Below are positions 10,053-17,544 of a stretch of DNA of 64,000 nucleotides, piece after piece. The first letter of the stretch is position 1, and each line of letters begins with the position of its first letter. The stretch covers positions 248,001 through 312,000 of the forward strand of contig CAXXNI010000002.1 of assembly GCA_963663285.2 (NCBI GenBank), in the 5' to 3' direction. The translations under genes and the position numbers were made by a program. This stretch comes from CAXXOK01 sp963663285. Lineage in GTDB: Bacteria; Bacillota; Clostridia; Christensenellales; Aristaeellaceae. The notes under the pieces were generated by a model. It was not told the origin of the DNA and did no database searches. It was given only the letters and a program-made list of their open reading frames with translations.

Positions 10053-11564
10053 ATGTTTCACAGCATGTTTTCAAGGCTTTTTTCCATATTGTTGCTGATT
10101 ATTCTGGTAGTGGTTTTTGTGGGCGCTGGTTTTTCCATTATCACCATCCGTAATAACATGATTGCCAGCCGTATGGAAAGTTTGCTGGTACAGGCGCGCG
10201 AAATCGCTTTTTTAGCCAGCCGTATGCAGGATGCTACACTGAGCGATTATCTGGGATTGGATACACCTACCATCTCCTACCTGCAATGGAAAGCGGGTAA
10301 GGTGTATGATGAGTTTGGCGCATACATCCTGATAGTGGACTCGTACGGCAATCGGATGGATAATTTACTAACCACTATACAAAATAACCCCGGCACAGTG
10401 GAAAGCCTGACCTCGTCGGATATTGAGGATGCCCTGCGGGAAGTGATTACGGGTAAAGAAATCGAAACCAGAATCACCAATGCGGATAACGGTACTATCT
10501 TTACCGTTGCCGTTCCGTGGACAAAGGATAGTAAGGTGCTGGGTGCTGTGTTTATCCATACCAGCGCGCAGATTATCGAGGCGGAATACCTCGGCGTTGT
10601 GTGGCAAATCGTATTCGGATTTTCCATCGCTGCACTGGTTGCGGCTGCCTGCGCGCTTTTATATACGCGCAGCATTGTGAAGCCGCTGACCACCATTACC
10701 CGTGCGGCGGAGGATATGAGCCGCGGCCGTTTCAACACGCGGGCTGCGGTAACGGGTGTGAATGAAATCCGGCAGCTGGCAGGCACCTTTAACGTGATGG
10801 CGGATAAACTGGCGCAAGTGGAAGAAAACCGCCGCGATTTTGTCGCCAATGTGAGCCATGAACTGCGTTCGCCGGTTACGAGCATCCACGGCTTTGTGGA
10901 GGGAATGCTGGACGGAACGATTCCCCCGGAAGCAAGGGATCAATACCTGCAAGTCGTCAGCGATGAAACGAACCGGCTGAAAAAGCTGATCGCCGACCTG
11001 CTGGAGCTAAGCCGTATGGAAAAGGGCGTTGTGGTGCTGAACCCAACCAATTATGATATAAACGAGACGATACGACGCGTGATTATCGGCAGAATGAACG
11101 ATATGGAGCAGCACGGTATCGACCTGCACCTCCATTTTGAGTCGGAACCCTGCATGGTGCGTGCAGATCAGGATCGCATCGCGCAAGTCGTGTATAATCT
11201 GGTTGATAATGCGCTAAAATTTATAGGTGACAATGGAAACTTGACAATTAGTACCGCGATAGTGCATGATAAAGTATCGGTGGTCGTTGCCAACGATGGA
11301 CCCCCGATTTTGCCGGAAGATCGTCCGCACATTTTCGACCGGTTCTACAAAGCGGATAAGGCGCACACGGTTGGAAAAGGCTCCGGCACGGGACTTGGGT
11401 TGAGTATCAGCCAGCGGATTATACAGCAGCACGGGCAGACCATAGAGCTGTTGCCCTCGGCTGTTGGCGCAGCGTTTGCCTTTACCCTGGAGGCGGGTAA
11501 CAAGCCGCTATCCATTGGGCAGGGCGGCGATCAGCGAAAAGAAGATGCGACGGAAAGGGAGTAA
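10053..11564 (+). CDS. Sensor histidine kinase, HAMP/HisKA/HATPase
   Basis: Membrane kinase of 503 residues. A transmembrane helix at about 8-30, an extracellular sensor of roughly 150 residues and a second helix at about 182-205 lead into a HAMP linker (IVKPLTTITRAAEDMSRGRF). The HisKA dimerisation helix carries the phosphorylated His in FVANVSHELRSPVTSIHG (about 268). The ATP-binding domain has the N box (NLVDNALKF), G1-like DGPPILPED and G2 GSGTGLGLSIS. It partners the regulator just upstream and resembles the PhoR/ResE/WalK class. The extracellular domain has no motif I recognise. The C-terminal tail of about 25 residues after the ATPase domain is polar and probably unstructured. Confidence 0.95.
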   Translation: MFHSMFSRLFSILLLIILVVVFVGAGFSIITIRNNMIASRMESLLVQAREIAFLASRMQDATLSDYLGLDTPTISYLQWKAGKVYDEFGAYILIVDSYGNRMDNLLTTIQNNPGTVESLTSSDIEDALREVITGKEIETRITNADNGTIFTVAVPWTKDSKVLGAVFIHTSAQIIEAEYLGVVWQIVFGFSIAALVAAACALLYTRSIVKPLTTITRAAEDMSRGRFNTRAAVTGVNEIRQLAGTFNVMADKLAQVEENRRDFVANVSHELRSPVTSIHGFVEGMLDGTIPPEARDQYLQVVSDETNRLKKLIADLLELSRMEKGVVVLNPTNYDINETIRRVIIGRMNDMEQHGIDLHLHFESEPCMVRADQDRIAQVVYNLVDNALKFIGDNGNLTISTAIVHDKVSVVVANDGPPILPEDRPHIFDRFYKADKAHTVGKGSGTGLGLSISQRIIQQHGQTIELLPSAVGAAFAFTLEAGNKPLSIGQGGDQRKEDATERE

Positions 11565-11569
11565 ATACC

Positions 11570-12079
11570 ATGGAACGTCATATCTTTCTCATCGGTATGC
11601 CGGGCAGCGGAAAAAGTGCGCTTGGCCGGCGCGTAGCGCAAAAATTGCAAATGCCTTATCTGGATACCGATGCGTATTTAACGGAGATTACCGGCATGAA
11701 CACGGCGCAGATTTACACCACTTATGGCGAGACTGCTTTCCGGGACGGCGAAACCCGGCTGCTGATGGATTTGATTGATGCTACGCCCGGTATTATTTCC
11801 ACAGGCGGCGGTACGGCTTTACGGGACGAGAACCGCAGAATCATGCGCGCGCAGGGGTATGTGGTGCTGATTGATCGGCCGATCGACGATATTCTATTGG
11901 ATATCCGCGCGGAAAAACGCCCGCTGCTGGCGCAGAAGGGGCGTAGTGAAATTGAGCGGATATATGATGAACGTATGCCGGTTTACCGTGATGTGGCAGA
12001 TGTGGTGCTGGATAACGGAAACGGATTTCACAATGGGTTGGCCGCATTGGAATCATTAGCACGCCAACTGGGAGCATAA
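11570..12079 (+). CDS. aroK: Shikimate kinase
   Basis: Cytosolic enzyme of 169 residues that phosphorylates shikimate with ATP, the fifth step of the chorismate pathway. Walker A is GMPGSGKS (9-16). The shikimate-binding Asp is in LDTDAYL, the Arg in FRDGETRLL, and GGG in ISTGGGTALRD; the lid carries EKRPLLA and a late Arg in YDERMPVYRDVAD. GGGAG precedes the ATG by 8 bases. It follows the kinase gene by 5 bases and ends before the terminator at 12143, so it is probably read through from the two-component genes. No other aromatic-pathway gene is in the window except a TrpA-like protein at 39139, which is probably unrelated to tryptophan. Confidence 0.95.
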   Translation: MERHIFLIGMPGSGKSALGRRVAQKLQMPYLDTDAYLTEITGMNTAQIYTTYGETAFRDGETRLLMDLIDATPGIISTGGGTALRDENRRIMRAQGYVVLIDRPIDDILLDIRAEKRPLLAQKGRSEIERIYDERMPVYRDVADVVLDNGNGFHNGLAALESLARQLGA

Positions 12080-12142
12080 AGGCGCAATGAAGCGCTGTTA
12101 AAAGATTACGGGCTTGATCTTGTGAATGGAGAAATGGAAAAT

Positions 12143-12190
12143 CCCGCAGGCGCGACGGGGCGCCACGCTGCGGGGTGTTTTTTATTTCTC
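12143..12190 (+). terminator. Intrinsic terminator after aroK
   Basis: CCCGCAG (12143-12149) pairs with CTGCGGG (12168-12174); an inner GGCGC/GCGCC stem extends it. The tail is GTGTTTTTTATTT. The convergent binding-protein gene ends 27 bases further on. Confidence 0.85.
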
Positions 12191-12216
12191 TTTTTACTAT
12201 ACGGTGAACATGGACA

Positions 12217-13152
12217 TTAGTTCAGGGCAATTTTCAACGTTTCCAAATTCTCGGTCATAAAATCCACATAGGTTTTCCCGGCAGTAAATTCATCTGCCGT
12301 CAGGTTATGGCAGGCATAAAAAATGTGGGTGGGTACGCCGGTTTCTTCACTGATGGCGTCGGCGATGGTATGAGTGGAAAGCTCGGGGTAGAGAACCAGC
12401 GGTACCTGGTCTTCTTTTACCTTGTCAATTAGAAAAGCGACAGTTTGCGCGCTGGGCTCGGTTTGGCTGGAGCAACCGGGGAACGCGGCATAGTAGCTCA
12501 GCCCGTATTCATGTACAAAATACCGGAGAGCAAAACGGTCTCCAAAGATAATCTCGGTTCGTTTGGCGGTACGCACAACCTCGCGAAACGCGGTATCAAG
12601 CGTTTGTAGCTTGGCAATATAGCTGTCCGCATTGGCACGGTACGCATCGGCATGTGCTGCATCCAGTACAGACATATCCTCGCAGATGGTATTGATCATT
12701 GCAATCGCGTTGATGGGAGAGGTCCAAACGTGTTCGTCCATTTCTTCCTCTTCTTCACCGCCTTCTTCTTGCGTTTCCATACCTTCAACCAGTTCTTCGG
12801 TCAAGGTAGGCACCATACTGGTTAGGTTAATGGCTTTTACGCCGCTATCCGGCATGGAAGCGAGAATGCCTTCTACCCATGCATCCGATTCACCGCCGAC
12901 ATAGATGAATAGATCGGCGTTTCGGATGGATATAATATCTTGTGGCGTAGGTTCGTAGGAGTGCATCTCTGCGCCGGGTTTGAGCAACATGCTAATTTTG
13001 ACGCCGCCTATATCGCCTGCAACGGCACGCGCAAAGTCATATTGCGGATAGATGGTAGTTACTATGGAAAGGGACTCGCCGCCCTCCGCAGCTGCGGGGA
13101 CAAACGGTACCAGCAGTAGACACACAAGCAGAAGAGCAAACCACTTTTTCAT
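12217..13152 (-). CDS. Metal ABC transporter substrate-binding protein (ZnuA/AdcA-like)
   Basis: Secreted or membrane-associated protein of 311 residues with a signal peptide ending near AAAEGG. The cluster A-1 metal-binding fold is recognisable from TTIYPQYDFARAVAGD, His64 (AEMHSYEPTPQD), the acidic loop at about 127-139 rich in Glu, then DEHVWTSP with His141. In the third ligand region it has GDRFALRYFVHEYGL where classical ZnuA has a HxAF motif, a form seen in a Bacillota subgroup. The last ligand is probably in YPELSTHTI. The loop of repeated Glu before His141 takes the place of the His-rich loop in ZnuA. I infer zinc or manganese uptake. No permease or ATPase gene is adjacent, so it must share a transporter coded elsewhere. 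GGAGG lies 9 bases before the ATG, and a palindromic operator overlaps the promoter. Confidence 0.92.
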   Translation of the reverse strand: MKKWFALLLVCLLLVPFVPAAAEGGESLSIVTTIYPQYDFARAVAGDIGGVKISMLLKPGAEMHSYEPTPQDIISIRNADLFIYVGGESDAWVEGILASMPDSGVKAINLTSMVPTLTEELVEGMETQEEGGEEEEEMDEHVWTSPINAIAMINTICEDMSVLDAAHADAYRANADSYIAKLQTLDTAFREVVRTAKRTEIIFGDRFALRYFVHEYGLSYYAAFPGCSSQTEPSAQTVAFLIDKVKEDQVPLVLYPELSTHTIADAISEETGVPTHIFYACHNLTADEFTAGKTYVDFMTENLETLKIALN

Positions 13153-13246
13153 TTTCCGTTACCTCCATAAGGTGGATTAAAGGTGTAAGGCCTGTTAATG
13201 GAAGATCTTTATTAATGGCTTGATAAAGCCATTTCAATTCAAAATA

Positions 13247-13263
13247 AAAATGAATTTCATTTT
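13247..13263 (-). promoter_or_regulatory. Palindromic operator at the metal-binding-protein promoter
   Basis: A perfect 8-1-8 inverted repeat, AAAATGAA-T-TTCATTTT, lies just after the -10 box and so covers the likely transcription start. Its size, AT-richness and symmetry resemble Fur/Zur/PerR-family boxes, though it does not match the Bacillus Zur or Fur consensus exactly. A metal-responsive repressor is inferred. Confidence 0.6.
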
Positions 13264-13266
13264 CAA

Positions 13267-13295
13267 ATTATAGGCATGCAAAACGTATCTGTCAA
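13267..13295 (-). promoter_or_regulatory. Consensus sigma-A promoter of the metal-binding-protein gene
   Basis: TTGACA (13295-13290) and TATAAT (13272-13267) with a 17-base spacer on the minus strand, about 115 bases before the start codon. The consensus strength fits a promoter kept off by a repressor. Confidence 0.85.
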
Positions 13296-13311
13296 GACCT
13301 AAATGAATAAA

Positions 13312-13348
13312 ACATAATAAACAAAAACCGATCGAATCATCGGCTCTT
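13312..13348 (-). terminator. Intrinsic terminator after rsfS
   Basis: On the minus strand CCGAT (13343-13339) pairs with ATCGG (13332-13328), followed by TTTTTGTTTATT. Flanking AATAAACAA and TTGTTTATT can extend the stem. Between it and rsfS (13349-13544) I see no gene. Confidence 0.6.
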
Positions 13349-13544
13349 GTTTATTATTGAAGTCAGTTATTCTATTGTTGAAAAACAATCAGGGCATGAT
13401 GCCAGCGGTTCATTTACCGTACAAAGCAGAGATTGCCTATAAAAACGGGTAAATTTGCTTCTTCGCCTGCTAAACAGAGACGATACTTCCGCAGTTGTAA
13501 AACGACATATCTGCCGGCTGTTTTATATAAAATAACAACAGGTG

Positions 13545-13907
13545 TTATTCGTCTGCGTCGTCAAACGGCAGCGGAATGCGGTTGTTTTCGTGTTCCCAAA
13601 GTTTATCCAAATGGTAGAACTCCCGCTCCTGAATATGGAACACATGCACCAGCACTGTGCCATAATCCAGCACAATCCAGCGCGCGTCCTGCTGACCATC
13701 CTTACGCAGCGGTTCTACGCCTGCCTGCGACAACTGATCTTCAACTTCATCGGCCAGCGCCTTCACCTGCAGCACGTTGCGGCCACTGGCGATGACCATG
13801 GCGTCGGTAATAACGGTTAAACCCGATACATCCAATGCTACTATGTCCTGTGCTTTCTTGTCGTAGAGGGCGGCGGCGGCTTTGAGAACGATTTCTTTTC
13901 CTTCCAT
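13545..13907 (-). CDS. rsfS: Ribosome silencing factor RsfS
   Basis: DUF143 protein of 120 residues, formerly called Iojap. It binds ribosomal protein L14 (uL14) on the large subunit and blocks subunit joining when nutrients are short. Family features are AAALYDKKAQDIVALDVSGLTVITDAMVIASG, VKALADEVEDQL, and GQQDARWIVLDYGTVLVHVFHIQEREFYHLDKLW. Length and motifs are complete; the C-terminus ends in a short acidic tail. The ATG at 13907 overlaps the stop of nadD-yqeK (TGATG), so the two are translated together; the AAAGGAG further up is 13 bases away. The order nadD, yqeK, rsfS is the usual Bacillota order, here with the first two genes fused. Confidence 0.95.
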   Translation of the reverse strand: MEGKEIVLKAAAALYDKKAQDIVALDVSGLTVITDAMVIASGRNVLQVKALADEVEDQLSQAGVEPLRKDGQQDARWIVLDYGTVLVHVFHIQEREFYHLDKLWEHENNRIPLPFDDADE

Positions 13908-15109
13908 CAGGGCAATCTCTCCTTTATTGTCTCGGTAGGTAAACGTTCCAGCCAATCGATTACACGCTGGCTTGACGGGTGCGGCGTGTTTTTTTGCTGG
14001 ATCACATGGATTTGCGTTGAGCGCAGCGAGCAAATGGTGGCACGTACCAGGTTGGTTTTGGCCAGTTCCCGTACGGATTCCAATGCCGGGTACGAGCGGC
14101 GGCCGGGTTCGATTTTATCGGCTAAAAATAAAACCATATCGGCCGGCATCATGCCGATGCGGCCTGTGGTGTGGCAGCGTACAGCGGACAGGATGTTTGG
14201 GTCGTGTATGCCGTACTCGGTTTCCGCCAATACCGCCCCAACTGGGCCGTGTAGCAGGTTGGCGTTGGACAGGGTTTCTTTATCCAGCAGCAGGCGGTGT
14301 TCCCGCGCAATGCGCTGCAATGTTTGCAGTGGCATGCACTTGGCACAGTCGTGGATGAGCCCTGCCATTTCGCACTGCGTTTCGTTCAGCCCATGCAACC
14401 GGGCCAACTCCCGCGCCGTAGCAGCTACGTTCAGGGAGTGAATAAACCGTTTTTCACTGAGTACGGTTTTCAGCTTCGGGTAAATTTCGGCGGCGCCTTT
14501 TGGGGTAGGCGTTACGCCATACAGACCGCGATACCGTATATACTCCTGCACCGGTAGCGGAAGAGCCTGCGGGGTTTCTCCCTGTGCGAGCTGGGCGCGG
14601 ATCTCTGTAGCGCTGACGGGTTCGGGCGGCAGGGACAAGTACCAAAACCGTGCACCCATAGCCTCCAAATCGTGTACGACGGGGTGGTCATAAGCGTTTT
14701 GCGTGCTGCGGCGGCATACCAGAAACGTACATAGGGAAAATACCTTTTCCGGCGTGTGCCAGTGGGGCAGATCCAACATGGTATCTTCGCCAATAACGAA
14801 AAAAAACTCCGCAGCGGGCATTTGCCGGTGTAACTGGGTAAGCGTATCGGCTGTATACGTAACACCCTCGCGATCTATCTCTATGCGGGATGCGCTGAAT
14901 TTCGGCTCCCGTAATGTTGCCAGACAGGTCATTTCAAAGCGGTCCTCCGCATCCGCGAGCGAGTCGTGCTTGTGGGGTGGATGACCGGTTGGGATAAAAA
15001 TAACACGGTTCAGCCTTGCTTCCTCCAGCGCGCAGGCGGCGATATTTAAATGGCGCTCATGAATGGGGTTAAAACTCCCTCCCATGAGGCCGATGCGTTC
15101 TTTTGCCAC
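13907..15109 (-). CDS. nadD: NadD-YqeK fusion: nicotinate-nucleotide adenylyltransferase with HD-domain hydrolase
   Basis: One frame of 400 residues joins two enzymes that are usually separate. Residues 1-190 are NadD, which makes deamido-NAD from nicotinate mononucleotide and ATP; GGSFNPIH, PTGHPPHK, FFVIGEDT and VSATEIR are recognisable. The adenylyltransferase HxGH signature reads HERH here, with Arg for Gly. Residues about 205-390 are YqeK, an HD-domain diadenosine tetraphosphate hydrolase, with KRFIHSLNVA, GLIHDCAK as the HD pair, LLHGPVGA and ADKIEPGR. I chose the GTG at 15109 because AAGGAGG stands 7 bases ahead; the ATG at 15127 has no ribosome site. The stop overlaps the rsfS start. 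Confidence 0.95.
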   Translation of the reverse strand: MAKERIGLMGGSFNPIHERHLNIAACALEEARLNRVIFIPTGHPPHKHDSLADAEDRFEMTCLATLREPKFSASRIEIDREGVTYTADTLTQLHRQMPAAEFFFVIGEDTMLDLPHWHTPEKVFSLCTFLVCRRSTQNAYDHPVVHDLEAMGARFWYLSLPPEPVSATEIRAQLAQGETPQALPLPVQEYIRYRGLYGVTPTPKGAAEIYPKLKTVLSEKRFIHSLNVAATARELARLHGLNETQCEMAGLIHDCAKCMPLQTLQRIAREHRLLLDKETLSNANLLHGPVGAVLAETEYGIHDPNILSAVRCHTTGRIGMMPADMVLFLADKIEPGRRSYPALESVRELAKTNLVRATICSLRSTQIHVIQQKNTPHPSSQRVIDWLERLPTETIKERLP

Positions 15110-15133
15110 ATCCGCGCCTCCTTCCATAGGATG

Positions 15134-15139
15134 ATTATA
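15134..15139 (-). promoter_or_regulatory. Probable -10 box for nadD-rsfS
   Basis: TATAAT on the minus strand 25 bases before the GTG start. The -35 region 17 bases upstream (TTTTCC) is weak. Confidence 0.35.
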
Positions 15140-15213
15140 CCGTAAAACCGAACAAAGGAAAAGCGTTTTAGGGAAACATCCTATTTGGATTGTATGTAAG
15201 CGGTGCGATTCAG

Positions 15214-15242
15214 TTGACAGGGAAAAGCCAAAACGTTATAAT
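15214..15242 (+). promoter_or_regulatory. Consensus sigma-A promoter of the first lacI-family gene
   Basis: TTGACA (15214-15219) and TATAAT (15237-15242) with a 17-base spacer, 38 bases before the start codon. Confidence 0.85.
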
Positions 15243-15280
15243 TTCGATATTCTAGAACCGTTTTCACATGGGAGGAACCG

Positions 15281-16315
15281 ATGAAAAGCGTCAACATTCA
15301 GGACATTGCGCGCGAAGCCGGCGTTGGGAAAGCCACCGTGTCGCGCGTAATTAACGGAAAAGGGTACGTAAGCCGTGAAACTGCCGCAAAAGTAAAGGCG
15401 GTTATGGAACGCTACCACTATCAGCCTTCTGCGCTGGCGCGAAGCCTTTCCCGGCAGGAAAGCGACGCGATCGGGCTGATTATTCCCGAGGCGAACAATC
15501 CTTTCTTTTCAGGGCTGTTAACCGGGGTAAGCGAAGTGATGGATAAATGCGGATATACGTTGATTTTACGTACATCCGGCAACGATATTCAACGTGATTT
15601 TAAAGCGTTGGAGGCCATGCGCTACCAGCGCGTAAGAGGCTTGATTTACGTACCCGCCTGCAATTACGAAGACGAACGGGAATTTGCGCAAATGGCCTCC
15701 CGGCTGGCGGATTTGGGCGGGCCGTATGTGGTGCTGGACCGGCCGGTTACCAAGCTGGAATGTGATTGTGTGCTCAGCGATAATTTCAGCGGCGCCTATT
15801 CCGCAACCGAAGCGTTAATACAAGCAGGGCACCGGGAGATTGGCGTGATCGCCGGCAATATGCAGCTGCTCATTGGTCGGGAACGCTTGGAGGGCTATCG
15901 CAAGGCGATGGAGCAAAATGGGCTTACGGCGCGCGACGAGTTTATGCTTGCCGGCATTTTTGGGCAGCAGGAGGCTTACCGACGCGTAAAGGCGCTGCTC
16001 AGCAGCCCGACCCGGCCGACCGCATTTTTTATTGCTAACAACCGCAGCGAAATAGGCTTTTTAAACGCCATGCGCGATTTGGGACTGTCCATTCCACAGG
16101 ATGCGGCTTTTGTCGGGTTTGATGAATTGCCGGGGCAGTTGGTATTTGGGCTTCCGTACAGCTCGTTAGACCGTGAAGTGACCCTCTTGGGCGCGAAAGC
16201 CGCGCAGTTGTTGATACGCCGCTTTGACGAACCGGCTCGCAGCCCGCAGCGATTGATTATTGTGCCGCGTCTTTCACTGCGTGGTTCCGAACGGTATTTG
16301 GAAAAAGAAGAATAA
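15281..16315 (+). CDS. LacI-family transcriptional regulator
   Basis: Repressor-type protein of 344 residues. The N-terminal helix-turn-helix is typical (NIQDIAREAGVGKATVSRVINGKGYVSRETAAKV, 4-38), followed by the hinge YQPSALARSLSRQ. The periplasmic-binding-like sensor (about 60-335) begins AIGLIIPEANNPFFSGLLTGV and contains VLDRPV, GHREIGVIAG and VGFDELPG. GGAGG stands 6 bases before the ATG. It has its own strong promoter and its own terminator at 16352, and stands just ahead of the YtfQ-type sensor and transporter genes, which it may control. The effector is probably a sugar; which one cannot be read from the sequence. Confidence 0.93.
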   Translation: MKSVNIQDIAREAGVGKATVSRVINGKGYVSRETAAKVKAVMERYHYQPSALARSLSRQESDAIGLIIPEANNPFFSGLLTGVSEVMDKCGYTLILRTSGNDIQRDFKALEAMRYQRVRGLIYVPACNYEDEREFAQMASRLADLGGPYVVLDRPVTKLECDCVLSDNFSGAYSATEALIQAGHREIGVIAGNMQLLIGRERLEGYRKAMEQNGLTARDEFMLAGIFGQQEAYRRVKALLSSPTRPTAFFIANNRSEIGFLNAMRDLGLSIPQDAAFVGFDELPGQLVFGLPYSSLDREVTLLGAKAAQLLIRRFDEPARSPQRLIIVPRLSLRGSERYLEKEE

Positions 16316-16351
16316 ACCGCTATTGTAAAATGGTTCGGGAATAGAAGCCAC

Positions 16352-16384
16352 AAACAAGCCGCCTTATCAGCGGCTTGTTTTAGT
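16352..16384 (+). terminator. Intrinsic terminator after lacI-family gene
   Basis: An 11-bp perfect stem (16352-16362 with 16370-16380), AAACAAGCCGC/GCGGCTTGTTT, with the T run inside the right arm. Confidence 0.85.
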
Positions 16385-16430
16385 ACAGGGTTTTTCTATG
16401 TCATCAGGAATGGGTAAAAATGGATTAACC

Positions 16431-16459
16431 TTGTACAACGTTCCGAATGATGATAAAAT
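16431..16459 (+). promoter_or_regulatory. Probable promoter of the sensor-lipoprotein/YesM/YesN genes
   Basis: TTGTAC (16431-16436) and TAAAAT (16454-16459), 17 bases apart. The -10 box sits inside the perfect inverted repeat GATGAT-AAA-ATCATC (16448-16462), which could be an operator. Confidence 0.5.
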
Positions 16460-16549
16460 CATCCCTAAAGAACAACCGTATGATGCAGGGCGGCAGTCGG
16501 GCTCTGCTTAACCGGAGTCCGTATTGTGGGCTTCAGGGAGGAGGAAACC

Positions 16550-17542
16550 GTGAAAGCACACATTCCGACGGTTCGCAAACTGATTCCACTGTGCGTTGCG
16601 TGTGCGCTGCTGCTTAGCAGTTGTACCACGGCGGCGCAAACAACAGCGGGCAGCGCAGATGAATCGCAGATTTTACTCGGTTTTTCGCAGCTGGGGTCGG
16701 AAAGCTCCTGGCGTATCGGCAACACTATCTCGGTGCAAAATGCCGCGAAACGCGCTGGCGTACAACTGATGTTTGATAATGCCGAGCAGAAACAAGAAAA
16801 GCAAATTAAAGCAATCCGCTCTTTTATCGCCTATCAGGTGGATGTGATTGCGTTTTCGCCCATCGTGGAGGACGGGTGGGATAATGTGTTGCAGGAAGCC
16901 AAACAGGCCAATATCCCTGTGTTGATTACCGACCGGCAAATCAACGTTTCGGATGAAAGCCTGTATGCGGGTTTTGTAGGTTCCAATTTTACCGAAGAAG
17001 GGCGAAAGGCCGGGCAGTTTGTACTGCAAAAGATGGCGGATGCCCAGCAGGTTAAGATTGTGGAAATTTCCGGCACGGTAGATTCAACGCCGATGCGGCA
17101 GCGTGGCGCCGGATTTCGCGAGGCGTTGGCGGGCGATGACCGCTTTACGATTGTGGAATCCGTATCCGGTGACTTTTTACGTTCCAAGGGCAAGGAGTGC
17201 ATGCAGGGGTTGCTGACGCGGCATAGCGATATCGATGTATTGTACTCCCACAACGATTCGATGACGCTGGGAGCCATCGAAGCTATTGAGGATGCGGGGC
17301 TGACACCGGGAAAAGACATTGTGATCGTAACGGTGGACGGCGAACAGGCGGCTATTGATTTACTTAAGCAGGGCAAAATAAACTGTGTGGTGGAATGTAC
17401 ACCGCTGATTGGCGATATGATTATGGAACTGGCCAAAAAGCTTGCGGCAGGAGAAGCCATACCCCGCACAACCTATTCTACCGAGGAAGTGTTTTCTGAA
17501 TTCGATGCGGATTTGGATAGTCTTCCCCCAAGGGAGTATTGA
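16550..17542 (+). CDS. YtfQ-like sugar-binding lipoprotein, probable sensor subunit
   Basis: Type I periplasmic-binding protein of 330 residues. The N-terminus has basic residues, a hydrophobic stretch and the lipobox LSSC, so it should be anchored to the outer face of the membrane. It closely follows the galactofuranose-binding protein YtfQ of E. coli: LGFSQLGSESSWR, KQEKQIKAIRSFIA, DGWDNVLQEAK, ITDRQINV, SGDFLRSKGKECM and HNDSMTLGAIEAI. The GTG at 16550 follows GGAGGAGG by 5 bases; an upstream in-frame ATG at 16526 has none. A YesM-type kinase gene begins directly after the stop, and a second YtfQ-like protein with its own ATPase and permeases lies downstream. I infer that this copy presents sugar to the kinase rather than to a transporter, as XylFII does for LytS in Clostridium. 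Confidence 0.9.
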   Translation: MKAHIPTVRKLIPLCVACALLLSSCTTAAQTTAGSADESQILLGFSQLGSESSWRIGNTISVQNAAKRAGVQLMFDNAEQKQEKQIKAIRSFIAYQVDVIAFSPIVEDGWDNVLQEAKQANIPVLITDRQINVSDESLYAGFVGSNFTEEGRKAGQFVLQKMADAQQVKIVEISGTVDSTPMRQRGAGFREALAGDDRFTIVESVSGDFLRSKGKECMQGLLTRHSDIDVLYSHNDSMTLGAIEAIEDAGLTPGKDIVIVTVDGEQAAIDLLKQGKINCVVECTPLIGDMIMELAKKLAAGEAIPRTTYSTEEVFSEFDADLDSLPPREY

Positions 17543-17544
17543 CG

